Assembly: GCF_947492645.1 (NCBI RefSeq)
Contig: NZ_CANLMZ010000003.1
Span: 248,001-312,000 of the forward strand
DNA from: an uncultured Pontibacter sp.
GTDB taxonomy: Bacteria; Bacteroidota; Bacteroidia; Cytophagales; Hymenobacteraceae
DNA: 64,000 bases
Direction of reading: 5' to 3'
Position numbers and translations under genes: made by a program. Shown here piece after piece: positions 48,101 through 56,502 of this stretch (its first letter is position 1; every line of letters starts with the position of its first letter). A model generated the notes under the pieces. The model worked only from the letters and a program-made list of their open reading frames with translations, searched no databases and was not told where the DNA came from.

Positions 48101-49735
48101 ATGGCAACCGGATTTTTTAAAGTACCCACTCCAGTAAACGAACCTGTAAAGTCTTATGCACCGGGGTCGCCGGAGCGCGAAGAGCTGCAGCGCACTTATA
48201 AAGAACTTAAGTCGAAGAAAATCGATGTGCCAATGTACATTGGCGGCGACAAAGTATACACCGACAACAAGCACCCAATGCTGCAGCCACACGACCACCA
48301 GCACATACTGGGTCATTTCAGCTATGGCGATGCGTCACACGTGGAACAGGCTATCAATGCGGCTTTGGCTGCACGCGAGGCTTGGGCTAGTATGGGTTGG
48401 GAGCACCGTGCTTCTATCTTCCTGAAAGCCGCTGAATTATTGGCAGGCCCTTGGAGAGCACGCATGAATGCAGCCACCATGCTGGGGCAGTCTAAGAACG
48501 CATACCAGGCTGAGATTGATTCTGCTTGCGAGTTGATCGACTTTTTGCGCTTTAACGTGCAGTACATGACGGAAATTTACCAGATGCAGCCAGAGTCATC
48601 TCCGGGTATATGGAACCGCATGGAGCACCGCCCACTAGAGGGATTTGTGTTTGCGCTTACGCCATTTAACTTTACAGCCATTGCCGGTAACCTGCCTGCT
48701 TCAGCAGCTATGATGGGTAATGTGGTAGTTTGGAAACCTGCTAACACGCAAGTATATGCCGCTCAGATGATCATGGAGCTTTTCCGTGAAGCTGGCTTGC
48801 CAGATGGCGTTATCAACCTGGTTTATGTAGATGGCCCAACTGCTGGCGACGTTATTTTTAACCATGCTGATTTTGCCGGCATTCACTTTACCGGCAGCAC
48901 AGGCGTATTCCAAAACATCTGGAAAACAATTGGCAATAACATCCATAAGTATAAAACTTACCCACGCATAGTTGGCGAGACAGGAGGCAAAGACTTTATA
49001 CTTGCTCACCGTTCTGCTGACGCTAAAGCATTGGCTACAGGCATAGTGCGCGGTGCATTTGAGTACCAGGGCCAGAAATGCTCTGCTGCCTCTCGTGCTT
49101 ACATCCCGAGCAACCTTTGGGAAGAGGTAAAAGGCTATGTAATAGAAGACCTGAAAACCTTTAAAATGGGTGCTCCGGAAGATTTCAGCAACTTCATTAA
49201 TGCCGTTATTGACGAGAAGTCTTTTGATAAAATTGCCAAGTACATTGATGATGCCAAGGCAAGCAACGAAGTAGAGATAATCGCAGGTGGTAACTATGAT
49301 AAGTCGAAAGGTTACTTTGTGGAGCCTACTGTACTGTTCTCTCATAACCCGCAGTACATCACCATGTGTGAGGAGATCTTCGGGCCTGTAATCTCGATTT
49401 ATGTGTACGATGAGAATAACTTTGAAGAAACAATTGAGCTTGTAAACGCTACTTCGCCTTACGCCCTAACAGGAGCTATCTTTAGCCAGGACCGTTACGC
49501 TGCCGAGTATGCTACTAAGAAATTAGACCAGGCTGCCGGTAACTTCTACATTAACGATAAGCCTACAGGCGCCGTTGTGGGCCAGCAGCCGTTTGGTGGC
49601 GCGCGCGCATCCGGAACTAACGATAAGGCCGGCTCTATGCTGAACCTGCTCCGTTGGGTATCGGCACGTTCTATAAAAGAAACGTTTGCACCGCCAGTAG
49701 ATTACCGTTATCCATTCCTGGGAGAGAACAAGTAA
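48101..49735 (+). CDS. pruA: L-glutamate gamma-semialdehyde (1-pyrroline-5-carboxylate) dehydrogenase
   Basis: Second step of proline and arginine/ornithine breakdown: oxidises glutamate semialdehyde to glutamate with NAD+. 544 aa, aldehyde-dehydrogenase fold. Seen are the NAD-binding FTGSTGVFQNIWK, the general-base Glu in RIVGETGGKDF and the catalytic Cys in YQGQKCSAASRAY. It resembles the eukaryote-type (ALDH4) branch common in Bacteroidota. No proline dehydrogenase gene is adjacent. Monocistronic with terminator. Confidence 0.95.
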   Translation: MATGFFKVPTPVNEPVKSYAPGSPEREELQRTYKELKSKKIDVPMYIGGDKVYTDNKHPMLQPHDHQHILGHFSYGDASHVEQAINAALAAREAWASMGWEHRASIFLKAAELLAGPWRARMNAATMLGQSKNAYQAEIDSACELIDFLRFNVQYMTEIYQMQPESSPGIWNRMEHRPLEGFVFALTPFNFTAIAGNLPASAAMMGNVVVWKPANTQVYAAQMIMELFREAGLPDGVINLVYVDGPTAGDVIFNHADFAGIHFTGSTGVFQNIWKTIGNNIHKYKTYPRIVGETGGKDFILAHRSADAKALATGIVRGAFEYQGQKCSAASRAYIPSNLWEEVKGYVIEDLKTFKMGAPEDFSNFINAVIDEKSFDKIAKYIDDAKASNEVEIIAGGNYDKSKGYFVEPTVLFSHNPQYITMCEEIFGPVISIYVYDENNFEETIELVNATSPYALTGAIFSQDRYAAEYATKKLDQAAGNFYINDKPTGAVVGQQPFGGARASGTNDKAGSMLNLLRWVSARSIKETFAPPVDYRYPFLGENK

Positions 49736-49757
49736 AAAAGTATACCTTATTAAGTAT

Positions 49758-49796
49758 AAATCCCCTATTAGCATTTGAGTTGATAGGGGATTTTTT
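49758..49796 (+). terminator. Intrinsic terminator after pruA
   Basis: AAATCCCCTAT (49758-49768) pairs with ATAGGGGATTT, followed by T6. Two AAGTATA-type heptamers sit between the stop codon and this hairpin. Confidence 0.8.
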
Positions 49797-49823
49797 ATTA
49801 CCTGCCATTTGGCACATAATTTA

Positions 49824-49831
49824 TACTTTTG
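49824..49831 (+). promoter_or_regulatory. Candidate -7 box for the delta-60 gene, merged with a TATACTT motif
   Basis: TACTTTTG fits TAnnTTTG and overlaps the iterated heptamer TATACTT at 49822-49828. It lies 47 nt upstream of the ATG at 49878. A TTTG at 49808 is too close to be the -33 box. Confidence 0.3.
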
Positions 49832-49877
49832 TTTTTTTAATAGACATACCTTGTAACACCGACTCCAACACGATGAT

Positions 49878-52493
49878 ATGAAACAACTTATACAACTAAA
49901 GCTAACTCTAATTTGTACGGCTATCATACTTTTAGTGGCAGGCTTTACTACTACTGCGCATGGCCAAGTTTTACCTGGCTCCAACGATCCAAGTTTTAAT
50001 ACAGCAGATGTAACATACAGAGCGGGAGAAGGCTTTAACGGTACTGTTTATTCTGTAATTCCGCAGCCTGATGGCAAGTTGGTGATGGGTGGAGAGTTTA
50101 CCTCCTTTAACGGCACCACCACGAACAGGGTCGTACGCCTTAATGCCGATGGTTCGCTTGATAATACCTTTAGCTCCGGAACAGGCTTCGATGGTTTTGT
50201 TCATGCCATTGCCCTGCAGCCTGATGGAAAAATACTTGTTGCAGGAGGCTTTTCTTCCTATAAAGGTACCTTCAGTCGCAAAATTGCTCGCCTAAACGCA
50301 GACGGTTCACTTGACGAATCTTTTGATATAGGATACGGCTTCTTCAATGACATTTTATCTATGGTCCTGCAACCTGATGGCAAAGTGATTGTGGGAGGAA
50401 CTTTTACGTCTATAAATAGTACCGCTCGTAACAGAATAGCGCGTTTGAATGCAGACGGCTCCCTGGATACATCTTTCAATCCAGGCCAGGGATTTAATAG
50501 CAATGTTCAGGCAATGGTTTTGCAGCCGGACGGTAAAGTAGTGGTAGGAGGTTATTTTTCAACCTTCAACGGTGTTTCCCGCAGCAGGATTGCCCGTTTA
50601 AATGATGATGGTTCGCTGGATGTTACTTTTACAGTCGGTACAGGCTTTATCACAAGCCAGAACAGTTTTATCAGAGCCTTGGCATTGCAGCCTGATGGTA
50701 AAATTGTGGCGGGAGGTGCAATCGCCCAATACAACGGCACTAACCGTAGAATGATTGCCCGCATTAACGCCGATGGCTCGCTAGACAATTCCTTTAATGC
50801 AGCTATTAAATCTGGCACATCAGTAGGCTTTAATGATTATGTAAGTTCTATAACCCTGCAGTCTGACGGCAAGATAATGGTGGGTGGAGAATTTACTGCC
50901 TTCTACGGAAATAGCTCGAACATCAACATAAACAGGATTGCCCGTTTACATACAAATGGCTCTCTCGATACATCTTTTAATCCGGGAACAGGCTTCAGTC
51001 ACTATGACGACAATATTTATGCTATAACTATACTACCGGATAGCAAAATGATCGTGTCCGGTTCATTTTGGTCATTTAACGACTTACCCCGTTCACGCAT
51101 TGCCCGGCTAAACGCAAATGGCACCGTTGATAAAACTTTTAATCCCGCAACAGGAGTAAGCCATTCAGTAAGCGAAATGATCTTACAACCCGATGGGAAA
51201 ATACTTATAGAAGGATCATTTGGATCTTATAATGATGTTGTGCGCAATAGTATAGCCCGCCTCAATGCCGACGGGACATTAGACCCTTCTTTTAATCTTG
51301 CCCAGGGATTTGACAATAGAACTTCCGCAATGATTTTGCAACCCGATGGTAAGATTATAGTCGGAGGAGCGTTTACTAAATTTAACGGAATTGCCCGGCG
51401 TAACATTGCCCGTCTAAACGCCGATGGCTCCCTGGATACTTCCTTCGATCCTGGATCAGGTTTTAAAAAAGATTATCAGGATAGCGGTGTTGGTTCTTTG
51501 GCAATACAACCAGATGGTAAAATTGTGGTTGGAGGCAATTTCACATCGTTTAACGGAACCGCCCGACACTACATCGCGCGTCTCAACGCCGACGGGTCCT
51601 TGGATGCTTCTTTTAACCCAGGGAATGGTTTCGATGGTAGTGTTTATAAGCTTGCTCTACAGCCTGATGGTAAGATAGTCGCAGTATATTCAAGTTATTA
51701 TCTTTCAGGATCAATTTTAGTTCGCCTTAACGAAGACGGCTCTCGTGATAATTCATTTTATTCAAAAAAAATTAATTATACCGTACATTCTGTTGCTCTA
51801 CAGCCAGATGGAAAAATTATAGCAGGCGGAGCATTCACAAATAATTATGACCCAATATACTACAGGATTATCCGACTAAACGCCAATGGAAGGCAAGACG
51901 AATCATTTGTTACAGGAACAGGTTTTAACAATGATGTTTTAACTATTGCTCAACAGCAGGATGGGAAGATAATAGTGGGCGGAAATTTTACCTCCTTTAA
52001 CGGCACCTCTACCAACCGTATTGCCCGCTTGAACGATAACGGAACATTGGATACTTCTTTTGATCCGGGAACAGGCTTTGATGGTAGTGTTGAGGCAGTC
52101 GCCTTACAGCCTGACAATAAAATTGTAGTAGGAGGCGGCTTCTTGTCTTATAACGGAACGCCCAGGAGAAGAATTGCCAGGTTATATGGCGCAGAAGACA
52201 CACCTTTAAGCACAGATAAAGCTGTAAGGAAAAAGTTAGACGTGCAGGTATATCCTAATCCAACCTCAGGAGACATTAATCTAGTTTTCGATGGTTCGGA
52301 AGCTACTACCCGTATTGTTGAATTAATACTGTACAACAATATCGGCCAGCCTGTTTTGCAGCGGGTAATTACACCGGAGCAGGCGAAAGCAGGAGTAAAG
52401 TTACCTACAACTAACTTTGCAGCAGGAGTTTACCACCTGAGGGTAAAATGGAATGGCAGAACCATATCTACGCAAGTGGTGCTGCAGAAATAA
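49878..52493 (+). CDS. Delta-60 repeat exoprotein with T9SS sorting domain
   Basis: Secreted protein of 871 aa. After a signal peptide (LICTAIILLVAGFTTTAHGQ) come 14 delta-60 repeats of about 53 aa, each with a LQPDGKIVVGG-like core followed by FTSFNGT and RIARLNADGSLDTSF. Repeats 6, 7, 11, 13 and 14 are the most divergent. The C-terminal 80 residues form a type A T9SS domain (VQVYPNPTSGDINLVF ... GVYHLRVKWNGR). Delta-60 repeats are thought to form beta-propeller blades; 14 would fit two seven-bladed propellers. No catalytic site is apparent, so a binding or adhesion role is the likely guess. Confidence 0.9.
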   Translation: MKQLIQLKLTLICTAIILLVAGFTTTAHGQVLPGSNDPSFNTADVTYRAGEGFNGTVYSVIPQPDGKLVMGGEFTSFNGTTTNRVVRLNADGSLDNTFSSGTGFDGFVHAIALQPDGKILVAGGFSSYKGTFSRKIARLNADGSLDESFDIGYGFFNDILSMVLQPDGKVIVGGTFTSINSTARNRIARLNADGSLDTSFNPGQGFNSNVQAMVLQPDGKVVVGGYFSTFNGVSRSRIARLNDDGSLDVTFTVGTGFITSQNSFIRALALQPDGKIVAGGAIAQYNGTNRRMIARINADGSLDNSFNAAIKSGTSVGFNDYVSSITLQSDGKIMVGGEFTAFYGNSSNININRIARLHTNGSLDTSFNPGTGFSHYDDNIYAITILPDSKMIVSGSFWSFNDLPRSRIARLNANGTVDKTFNPATGVSHSVSEMILQPDGKILIEGSFGSYNDVVRNSIARLNADGTLDPSFNLAQGFDNRTSAMILQPDGKIIVGGAFTKFNGIARRNIARLNADGSLDTSFDPGSGFKKDYQDSGVGSLAIQPDGKIVVGGNFTSFNGTARHYIARLNADGSLDASFNPGNGFDGSVYKLALQPDGKIVAVYSSYYLSGSILVRLNEDGSRDNSFYSKKINYTVHSVALQPDGKIIAGGAFTNNYDPIYYRIIRLNANGRQDESFVTGTGFNNDVLTIAQQQDGKIIVGGNFTSFNGTSTNRIARLNDNGTLDTSFDPGTGFDGSVEAVALQPDNKIVVGGGFLSYNGTPRRRIARLYGAEDTPLSTDKAVRKKLDVQVYPNPTSGDINLVFDGSEATTRIVELILYNNIGQPVLQRVITPEQAKAGVKLPTTNFAAGVYHLRVKWNGRTISTQVVLQK

Positions 52494-52544
52494 TATCATT
52501 TAATTCAACCACATCAGAAAGAACAGTATACATAATCTTGCATT

Positions 52545-52589
52545 AAAGTATAAAGCCCTGCTAAGTTATTTGGCAGGGCTTTATACTTT
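52545..52589 (+). terminator. Terminator after the delta-60 gene, built on the AAGTATA motif
   Basis: Perfect 17-bp stem AAAGTATAAAGCCCTGC with its complement around an 11-base loop. The outer part of the stem is the AAGTATA heptamer on the left and TATACTT on the right. Confidence 0.85.
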
Positions 52590-52687
52590 AACCTAAAATC
52601 ATCAAAAAGGGGTATTTTACGCTATTCTTCTTTTGCCTTACTTTACAAATAATTTAGTCGTGCTATAAGCAAGGCAAACTAGCTGCG

Positions 52688-52807
52688 ATGCTTAGTCAAA
52701 TTACGGGTGCAGACGTCATACCCCATATGGCAGAGCAGCTGCAATCTGTACGCTTGAATATCCCTTACTATAAACCCAACCCTTTACCCGAAAGCCATAC
52801 TTATTAA
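52688..52807 (+). CDS. Possible 39-aa ORF
   Basis: ATG-started frame MLSQITGADVIPHMAEQLQS and 19 more residues, ending within the orphan hairpin at 52791. No signal peptide or known motif. It could be a short gene or simply part of an untranslated RNA that ends at that hairpin. Confidence 0.2.
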   Translation: MLSQITGADVIPHMAEQLQSVRLNIPYYKPNPLPESHTY

Positions 52808-52820
52808 AGTATGGCTTTTT
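52791..52820 (+). terminator. Orphan terminator hairpin containing the AAGTATA motif
   Basis: AAAGCCATACTT pairs perfectly with AAGTATGGCTTT around a four-base loop, then five T. No recognised gene precedes it, which suggests either a short transcript (small RNA or small ORF) or read-through control before nuoA. Confidence 0.65.
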
Positions 52821-52917
52821 CATGCCCCCTGAGGAGGTCGTGCAGGAAACTGCGGCATTAATAGCTGTATCAACACGAAAGTGCAAACTTAACCTCTATT
52901 TACACCACAGTTATCCT

Positions 52918-52948
52918 TTTGATTAATGGCTATTTATACCTAATTTTG
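52918..52948 (+). promoter_or_regulatory. Promoter of the nuo operon
   Basis: TTTG (52918-52921), exactly 19 nt, then TAATTTTG (52941-52948): a full match to the Bacteroidota -33/-7 consensus. Transcription should start near 52955, giving a leader of about 25 nt before the nuoA ATG at 52980. Confidence 0.65.
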
Positions 52949-52979
52949 CTCCCAAATTTCAAGAAACGATTACAGAGTT

Positions 52980-53360
52980 ATGGAACCAACTGTAAATCAG
53001 TATGTACCATCGGACTACCTGCCGATAATTATTCAGTTTGCGGCTGCACTCGGATTTGTGATTTTTGCACTTGTGCTAACGCATTTGCTTGGCCCGAACC
53101 GCAAAAGCGAAGTAAAAGGAGCCTCTTGGGAAAGTGGTATCGAGTCTGTGGGTGATGCCCGTACGCCAATCTCCTACAAGTACTTTATGACAGCCATTCT
53201 GTTTGTGCTGTTCGACGTGGAGATTATATTCATGTATCCGTGGGCGGTAAACTTCAGAGAGTTTGGATTAGACGGCTTTCTGCAGATGTTTGTGTTCATG
53301 AGCATGCTGCTGGCTGGCTTCTTCTACGTGATCAAAAAAGGAATTCTGAAGTGGGAATAA
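52980..53360 (+). CDS. nuoA: NADH-quinone oxidoreductase subunit A
   Basis: Membrane subunit of Complex I, 126 aa, three helices. Conserved markers are ASWESGIESVGDARTPIS in the first loop, followed by YFMTAILFVLFDVEIIFMYPWAV, the acidic FDVE motif at the edge of helix 2. It helps couple quinone reduction to proton movement. It opens the nuo operon directly after a consensus promoter, and nuoB follows after 82 nt. Confidence 0.95.
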   Translation: MEPTVNQYVPSDYLPIIIQFAAALGFVIFALVLTHLLGPNRKSEVKGASWESGIESVGDARTPISYKYFMTAILFVLFDVEIIFMYPWAVNFREFGLDGFLQMFVFMSMLLAGFFYVIKKGILKWE

Positions 53361-53442
53361 CCCATTAAACTTTTCACAAGGCTTCTGTGTTCAGATAGTC
53401 GGTGTAATTGCACCGAAACAAGACACAAGCAACCATATTGAA

Positions 53443-53994
53443 ATGAGCGATAATAACGATATTAAACTAGTAGAGGCACCGGATGGCATTTCAGGTGCAG
53501 GTTTCTTTGCCACCTCATTTGAGAAAGTAATTGGATTGGCCCGTAAGCACTCGCTTTGGCCTTTGCCGTTTGCTACCTCTTGCTGCGGTATCGAGTACAT
53601 GGCCACTATGGGCGCTAACTACGATATTTCCCGCTTTGGTTCAGAGCGCCCAAGCTTCTCGCCACGCCAGGCAGACATTCTGATGGTGATGGGTACGATT
53701 GCTAAGAAAATGGGCCCTGTAGTAAAGCAGGTATACGAGCAGATGGCTGAGCCGCGCTGGGTTATCGCCGTAGGTGCATGCGCCTCTTCTGGTGGTATTT
53801 TTGATACTTACTCTGTACTGCAAGGTATTGACCGCATAGTGCCTGTAGACGTGTACGTACCAGGCTGCCCTCCGCGCCCTGAGCAAATTTTGGATGGACT
53901 GATGCGTGTACAAGACCTGGCAGAAAATGAATCGCTACGCCGCCGCAACTCTCCGGAGTATCAGGCACTTTTAGCCTCTTACAATATTAAATAA
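53443..53994 (+). CDS. nuoB: NADH-quinone oxidoreductase subunit B
   Basis: Peripheral-arm subunit of 183 aa carrying cluster N2, the last electron carrier before quinone. Cys ligands appear as the tandem pair in ATSCCGIEYM, then one in GACASSGG and one in VPGCPPRPE. The block GSERPSFSPRQADILMVMGT is invariant in the family. nuoC follows after 4 nt. Confidence 0.97.
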   Translation: MSDNNDIKLVEAPDGISGAGFFATSFEKVIGLARKHSLWPLPFATSCCGIEYMATMGANYDISRFGSERPSFSPRQADILMVMGTIAKKMGPVVKQVYEQMAEPRWVIAVGACASSGGIFDTYSVLQGIDRIVPVDVYVPGCPPRPEQILDGLMRVQDLAENESLRRRNSPEYQALLASYNIK

Positions 53995-53998
53995 GCAA

Positions 53999-54505
53999 AT
54001 GGAGCTTACGAACGAAAACGTACTCGGCAAGATCATAAGCGAGTTTGGTGAAGAGAATATCTGGGATGCATTAAACCCGGATGGCATCATGACTATTACA
54101 ACTAACCGCGAATCGATTCACGAGCTGATCAAATACTTGCGTGATGATGAAGAGCTGCAGATCAGTTTCCTGACTACCATGTGCGGTATCCACTTCCCGG
54201 ACCACAAAGACAAGGAAATGTGCATGATGTACCAACTGCACAGCCTGCGCCACAACTATCGCATCCGCATCAAGGTATTCATGCCTGCTTCGGACCCGGT
54301 GATGCCTACTATGACAGACCTTTACGCCACCGCCAACTGGATGGAGCGCGAGGCTTTCGACTTTTACGGCTTTATCTTTACCGGCCACCCGAACCTGACG
54401 CGCATCCTGAACATCGAGGAGATGGAATACCACCCGATGCTGAAGCAGTACCCGCTGGAAGACCAGACAAGGGAAGATAAAATCAATACATATTTCGGAC
54501 GCTAA
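53999..54505 (+). CDS. nuoC: NADH-quinone oxidoreductase subunit C
   Basis: 30-kDa-type subunit of 168 aa in the connecting fragment of Complex I. The signature ANWMEREAFDFYGFIFTGHP with NLTRIL is present; the standard MFG is YG here. It is a stand-alone subunit, not fused to NuoD as in E. coli. nuoD starts 16 nt later. Confidence 0.95.
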   Translation: MELTNENVLGKIISEFGEENIWDALNPDGIMTITTNRESIHELIKYLRDDEELQISFLTTMCGIHFPDHKDKEMCMMYQLHSLRHNYRIRIKVFMPASDPVMPTMTDLYATANWMEREAFDFYGFIFTGHPNLTRILNIEEMEYHPMLKQYPLEDQTREDKINTYFGR

Positions 54506-54521
54506 GCCAAAGGAGTAAAAC

Positions 54522-55766
54522 ATGGCTACTGAAAATAAAAAAGCCGAGCTTACTGACCTGGAACAATTCCGCCTAGACCACGGACTTGCCCTGAAAGAAG
54601 AGCCGCAATTAACCACGCTTAACCTGGGGCCAACGCACCCGGCAACGCATGGTATTTTCCAGAACATCCTGCAAATGGACGGTGAAAAGATCATGGACGC
54701 AGTTCCTACGATTGGCTACATCCACCGTGCTTTTGAGAAAATAGCAGAACGCAGACCATTCTACCAGATCACACCGCTTACTGACCGCATGAACTACTGC
54801 TCATCCCCTATCAATAATATGGGGTATCATATGACGGTAGAGAAGCTGTTGGGTATTACTATACCAAAGCGTGCGCAGTATATCCGCGTGATCATGATGG
54901 AGCTGGCACGTATTTCGGACCACCTGATCTGTAACTCAATTCTGGGTGTGGACTCTGGTGCCTTTACAGGCTTCCTGTACGTGATGCAGGAGCGTGAGCA
55001 CATCTACGACATTTACGAAGAAGTATGCGGTGCCCGTTTGACAACAAACATGGGCCGTATCGGCGGCATGGAGCGCGATCTTTCTCCAAAGGCATTGCAC
55101 CTGATCGACGAGTTCCTGAAGCGCTTCCCGAAAGTATGGGCAGAGTTTGAGAAAATGCTTACACGCAACCGTATCTTCATCGACAGAACGACAGACGTTG
55201 GCGCTATCTCTGCAGAGCGTGCACTTAGCTACGGCTTTACCGGACCTAACCTGCGTGCTACGGGTGTAGACTACGACGTGCGCGTGATGAACCCATACTC
55301 TTCTTACGAAGACTTTGAGTTTGAAATTCCGGTAGGCTCTAAAGGCGATACCTATGACCGCTTCTTAGTAAGAAACGAGGAAGTATGGCAAAGTTTAAAG
55401 ATCATTGAGCAGGCGTACAAAAACCTGCCTGAAGGATCTTATCACGCTGATGCACCGCACTATTACCTGCCTCCAAAACAGGAAGTATACCGAAACATGG
55501 AAGCCCTGATCTATCACTTTAAAATTGTGATGGGTGAGATTGATGCTCCGGTTGGCGAAGTATACCACAGCGTAGAGGGCGGTAACGGCGAATTAGGTTT
55601 TTACCTGGTTAGCGACGGTGGCCGCACACCTTATAGATTGCACTTCCGCAGACCATGCTTCATTTACTACCAGGCATATACAGAAATGATCAAAGGTGGC
55701 CAGCTGGCTGACGCGATCCTGACGCTGAGTAGCCTGAACGTAATTGCTGGCGAGCTGGACGCTTAA
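54522..55766 (+). CDS. nuoD: NADH-quinone oxidoreductase subunit D
   Basis: 49-kDa-type subunit of 414 aa forming much of the quinone site with NuoB. LNLGPTHPATHG near the N-terminus contains the quinone-contacting His; DRMNYCSSPINNMGY, ARISDHLICNSI and GRIGGMERDL follow. The C-terminus ends in the family-typical LSSLNVIAGELDA. The length is usual for separate NuoD. Confidence 0.97.
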   Translation: MATENKKAELTDLEQFRLDHGLALKEEPQLTTLNLGPTHPATHGIFQNILQMDGEKIMDAVPTIGYIHRAFEKIAERRPFYQITPLTDRMNYCSSPINNMGYHMTVEKLLGITIPKRAQYIRVIMMELARISDHLICNSILGVDSGAFTGFLYVMQEREHIYDIYEEVCGARLTTNMGRIGGMERDLSPKALHLIDEFLKRFPKVWAEFEKMLTRNRIFIDRTTDVGAISAERALSYGFTGPNLRATGVDYDVRVMNPYSSYEDFEFEIPVGSKGDTYDRFLVRNEEVWQSLKIIEQAYKNLPEGSYHADAPHYYLPPKQEVYRNMEALIYHFKIVMGEIDAPVGEVYHSVEGGNGELGFYLVSDGGRTPYRLHFRRPCFIYYQAYTEMIKGGQLADAILTLSSLNVIAGELDA

Positions 55767-55820
55767 TTAGAATTATAAATTACCATTTAACATTGGCCTT
55801 TGGCCGGTGACAATATAAAA

Positions 55821-56354
55821 ATGGCAGAGACTATAAACGAAGTAAAGTTTTCTGATGCGGCCATGGCCGAAATTCAGCGCTATATAAGCCACTACCCAGA
55901 AGGACGCCAAAAATCAGCCTTGCTGCCTATCCTGCACATTGCGCAGGCGGAGTTCGGCGGGTGGGTTAGCCCGGAGGCAATGGACAAGGTAGCGGAGATC
56001 CTGAACATCAAGCCGATCGAAGTATACGAAGTAGCTACTTTCTATACGATGTTCAACCTGAAGCCAGTTGGCAAGCATGTACTGGAAGTATGCCGTACTG
56101 GCCCTTGCTGCCTGCGTGGTGCCGATCAGATGATCGATATGATCAAGCAGAAACTGAACATTGAAGAAGGCGAAACAACGGCAGATGGTATGTTTACCCT
56201 GAAGCCGGTTGAGTGCCTTGCTTCATGCGGCAGCGGCCCAATGCTGCAGGTGCGCGAACTATACTATGAGAACATTGATTCAGAAGAGAAACTGGACCAG
56301 TTCCTGGAGATGATGCGCAACAAAGAGCACGAAACGCCAACCTGGGCTAAGTAA
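55821..56354 (+). CDS. nuoE: NADH-quinone oxidoreductase subunit E
   Basis: 24-kDa-type subunit of 177 aa that binds 2Fe-2S cluster N1a. Ligands are C.....C in VCRTGPCCLRG and C...C in CLASCGSGP. The ATG at 55821 (MAETINEVKF) is used; the open frame begins at a TTG seven codons upstream. A 148-bp spacer with short inverted repeats separates it from nuoF. Confidence 0.95.
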   Translation: MAETINEVKFSDAAMAEIQRYISHYPEGRQKSALLPILHIAQAEFGGWVSPEAMDKVAEILNIKPIEVYEVATFYTMFNLKPVGKHVLEVCRTGPCCLRGADQMIDMIKQKLNIEEGETTADGMFTLKPVECLASCGSGPMLQVRELYYENIDSEEKLDQFLEMMRNKEHETPTWAK

Positions 56355-56502
56355 TTTTTGATTTTGTGACAAAGACTTTTTGACAAAGACTTAGTATGTT
56401 ATCTCTTTTGTCCTTTGTCTTACAGTCCATTGTCAATCAACAATAAAGTATAATCAGGCAGGCTGCCGTTAAAGCAACTGTCAAGCTATATATCCTGCTA
56501 AA
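56355..56502. repeat. Direct and inverted GACAAAG repeats between nuoE and nuoF
   Basis: GACAAAGACT at 56368-56377 is repeated at 56382-56391, and CCTTTGTC at 56412-56419 is the inverted form, able to fold with either copy. This is the longest spacer within nuoA-J and lies inside the transcript. An AAGTATA copy is near 56446. Confidence 0.45.

Larger units (their letters stand above)
52494..52979. other. Intergenic region between delta-60 gene and nuoA
   Basis: 486 bp containing the delta-60 terminator (52545-52589), a second hairpin terminator with no obvious gene before it (52791-52820), a 39-codon ORF at 52688-52807 and the nuoA promoter (52918-52948). Confidence 0.6.

Noticed and set aside
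48701..49345. 214-codon minus-strand ORF inside pruA
   Set aside because: Antisense to the aldehyde dehydrogenase core; contains no recognisable motif.
49878..52493. DNA tandem repeat or satellite
   Set aside because: The repeats are at protein level (delta-60) and diverged in DNA; they are part of one ORF.
54071..54694. 207-codon minus-strand ORF across nuoC and nuoD
   Set aside because: Antisense to two confident nuo genes and spans their junction.
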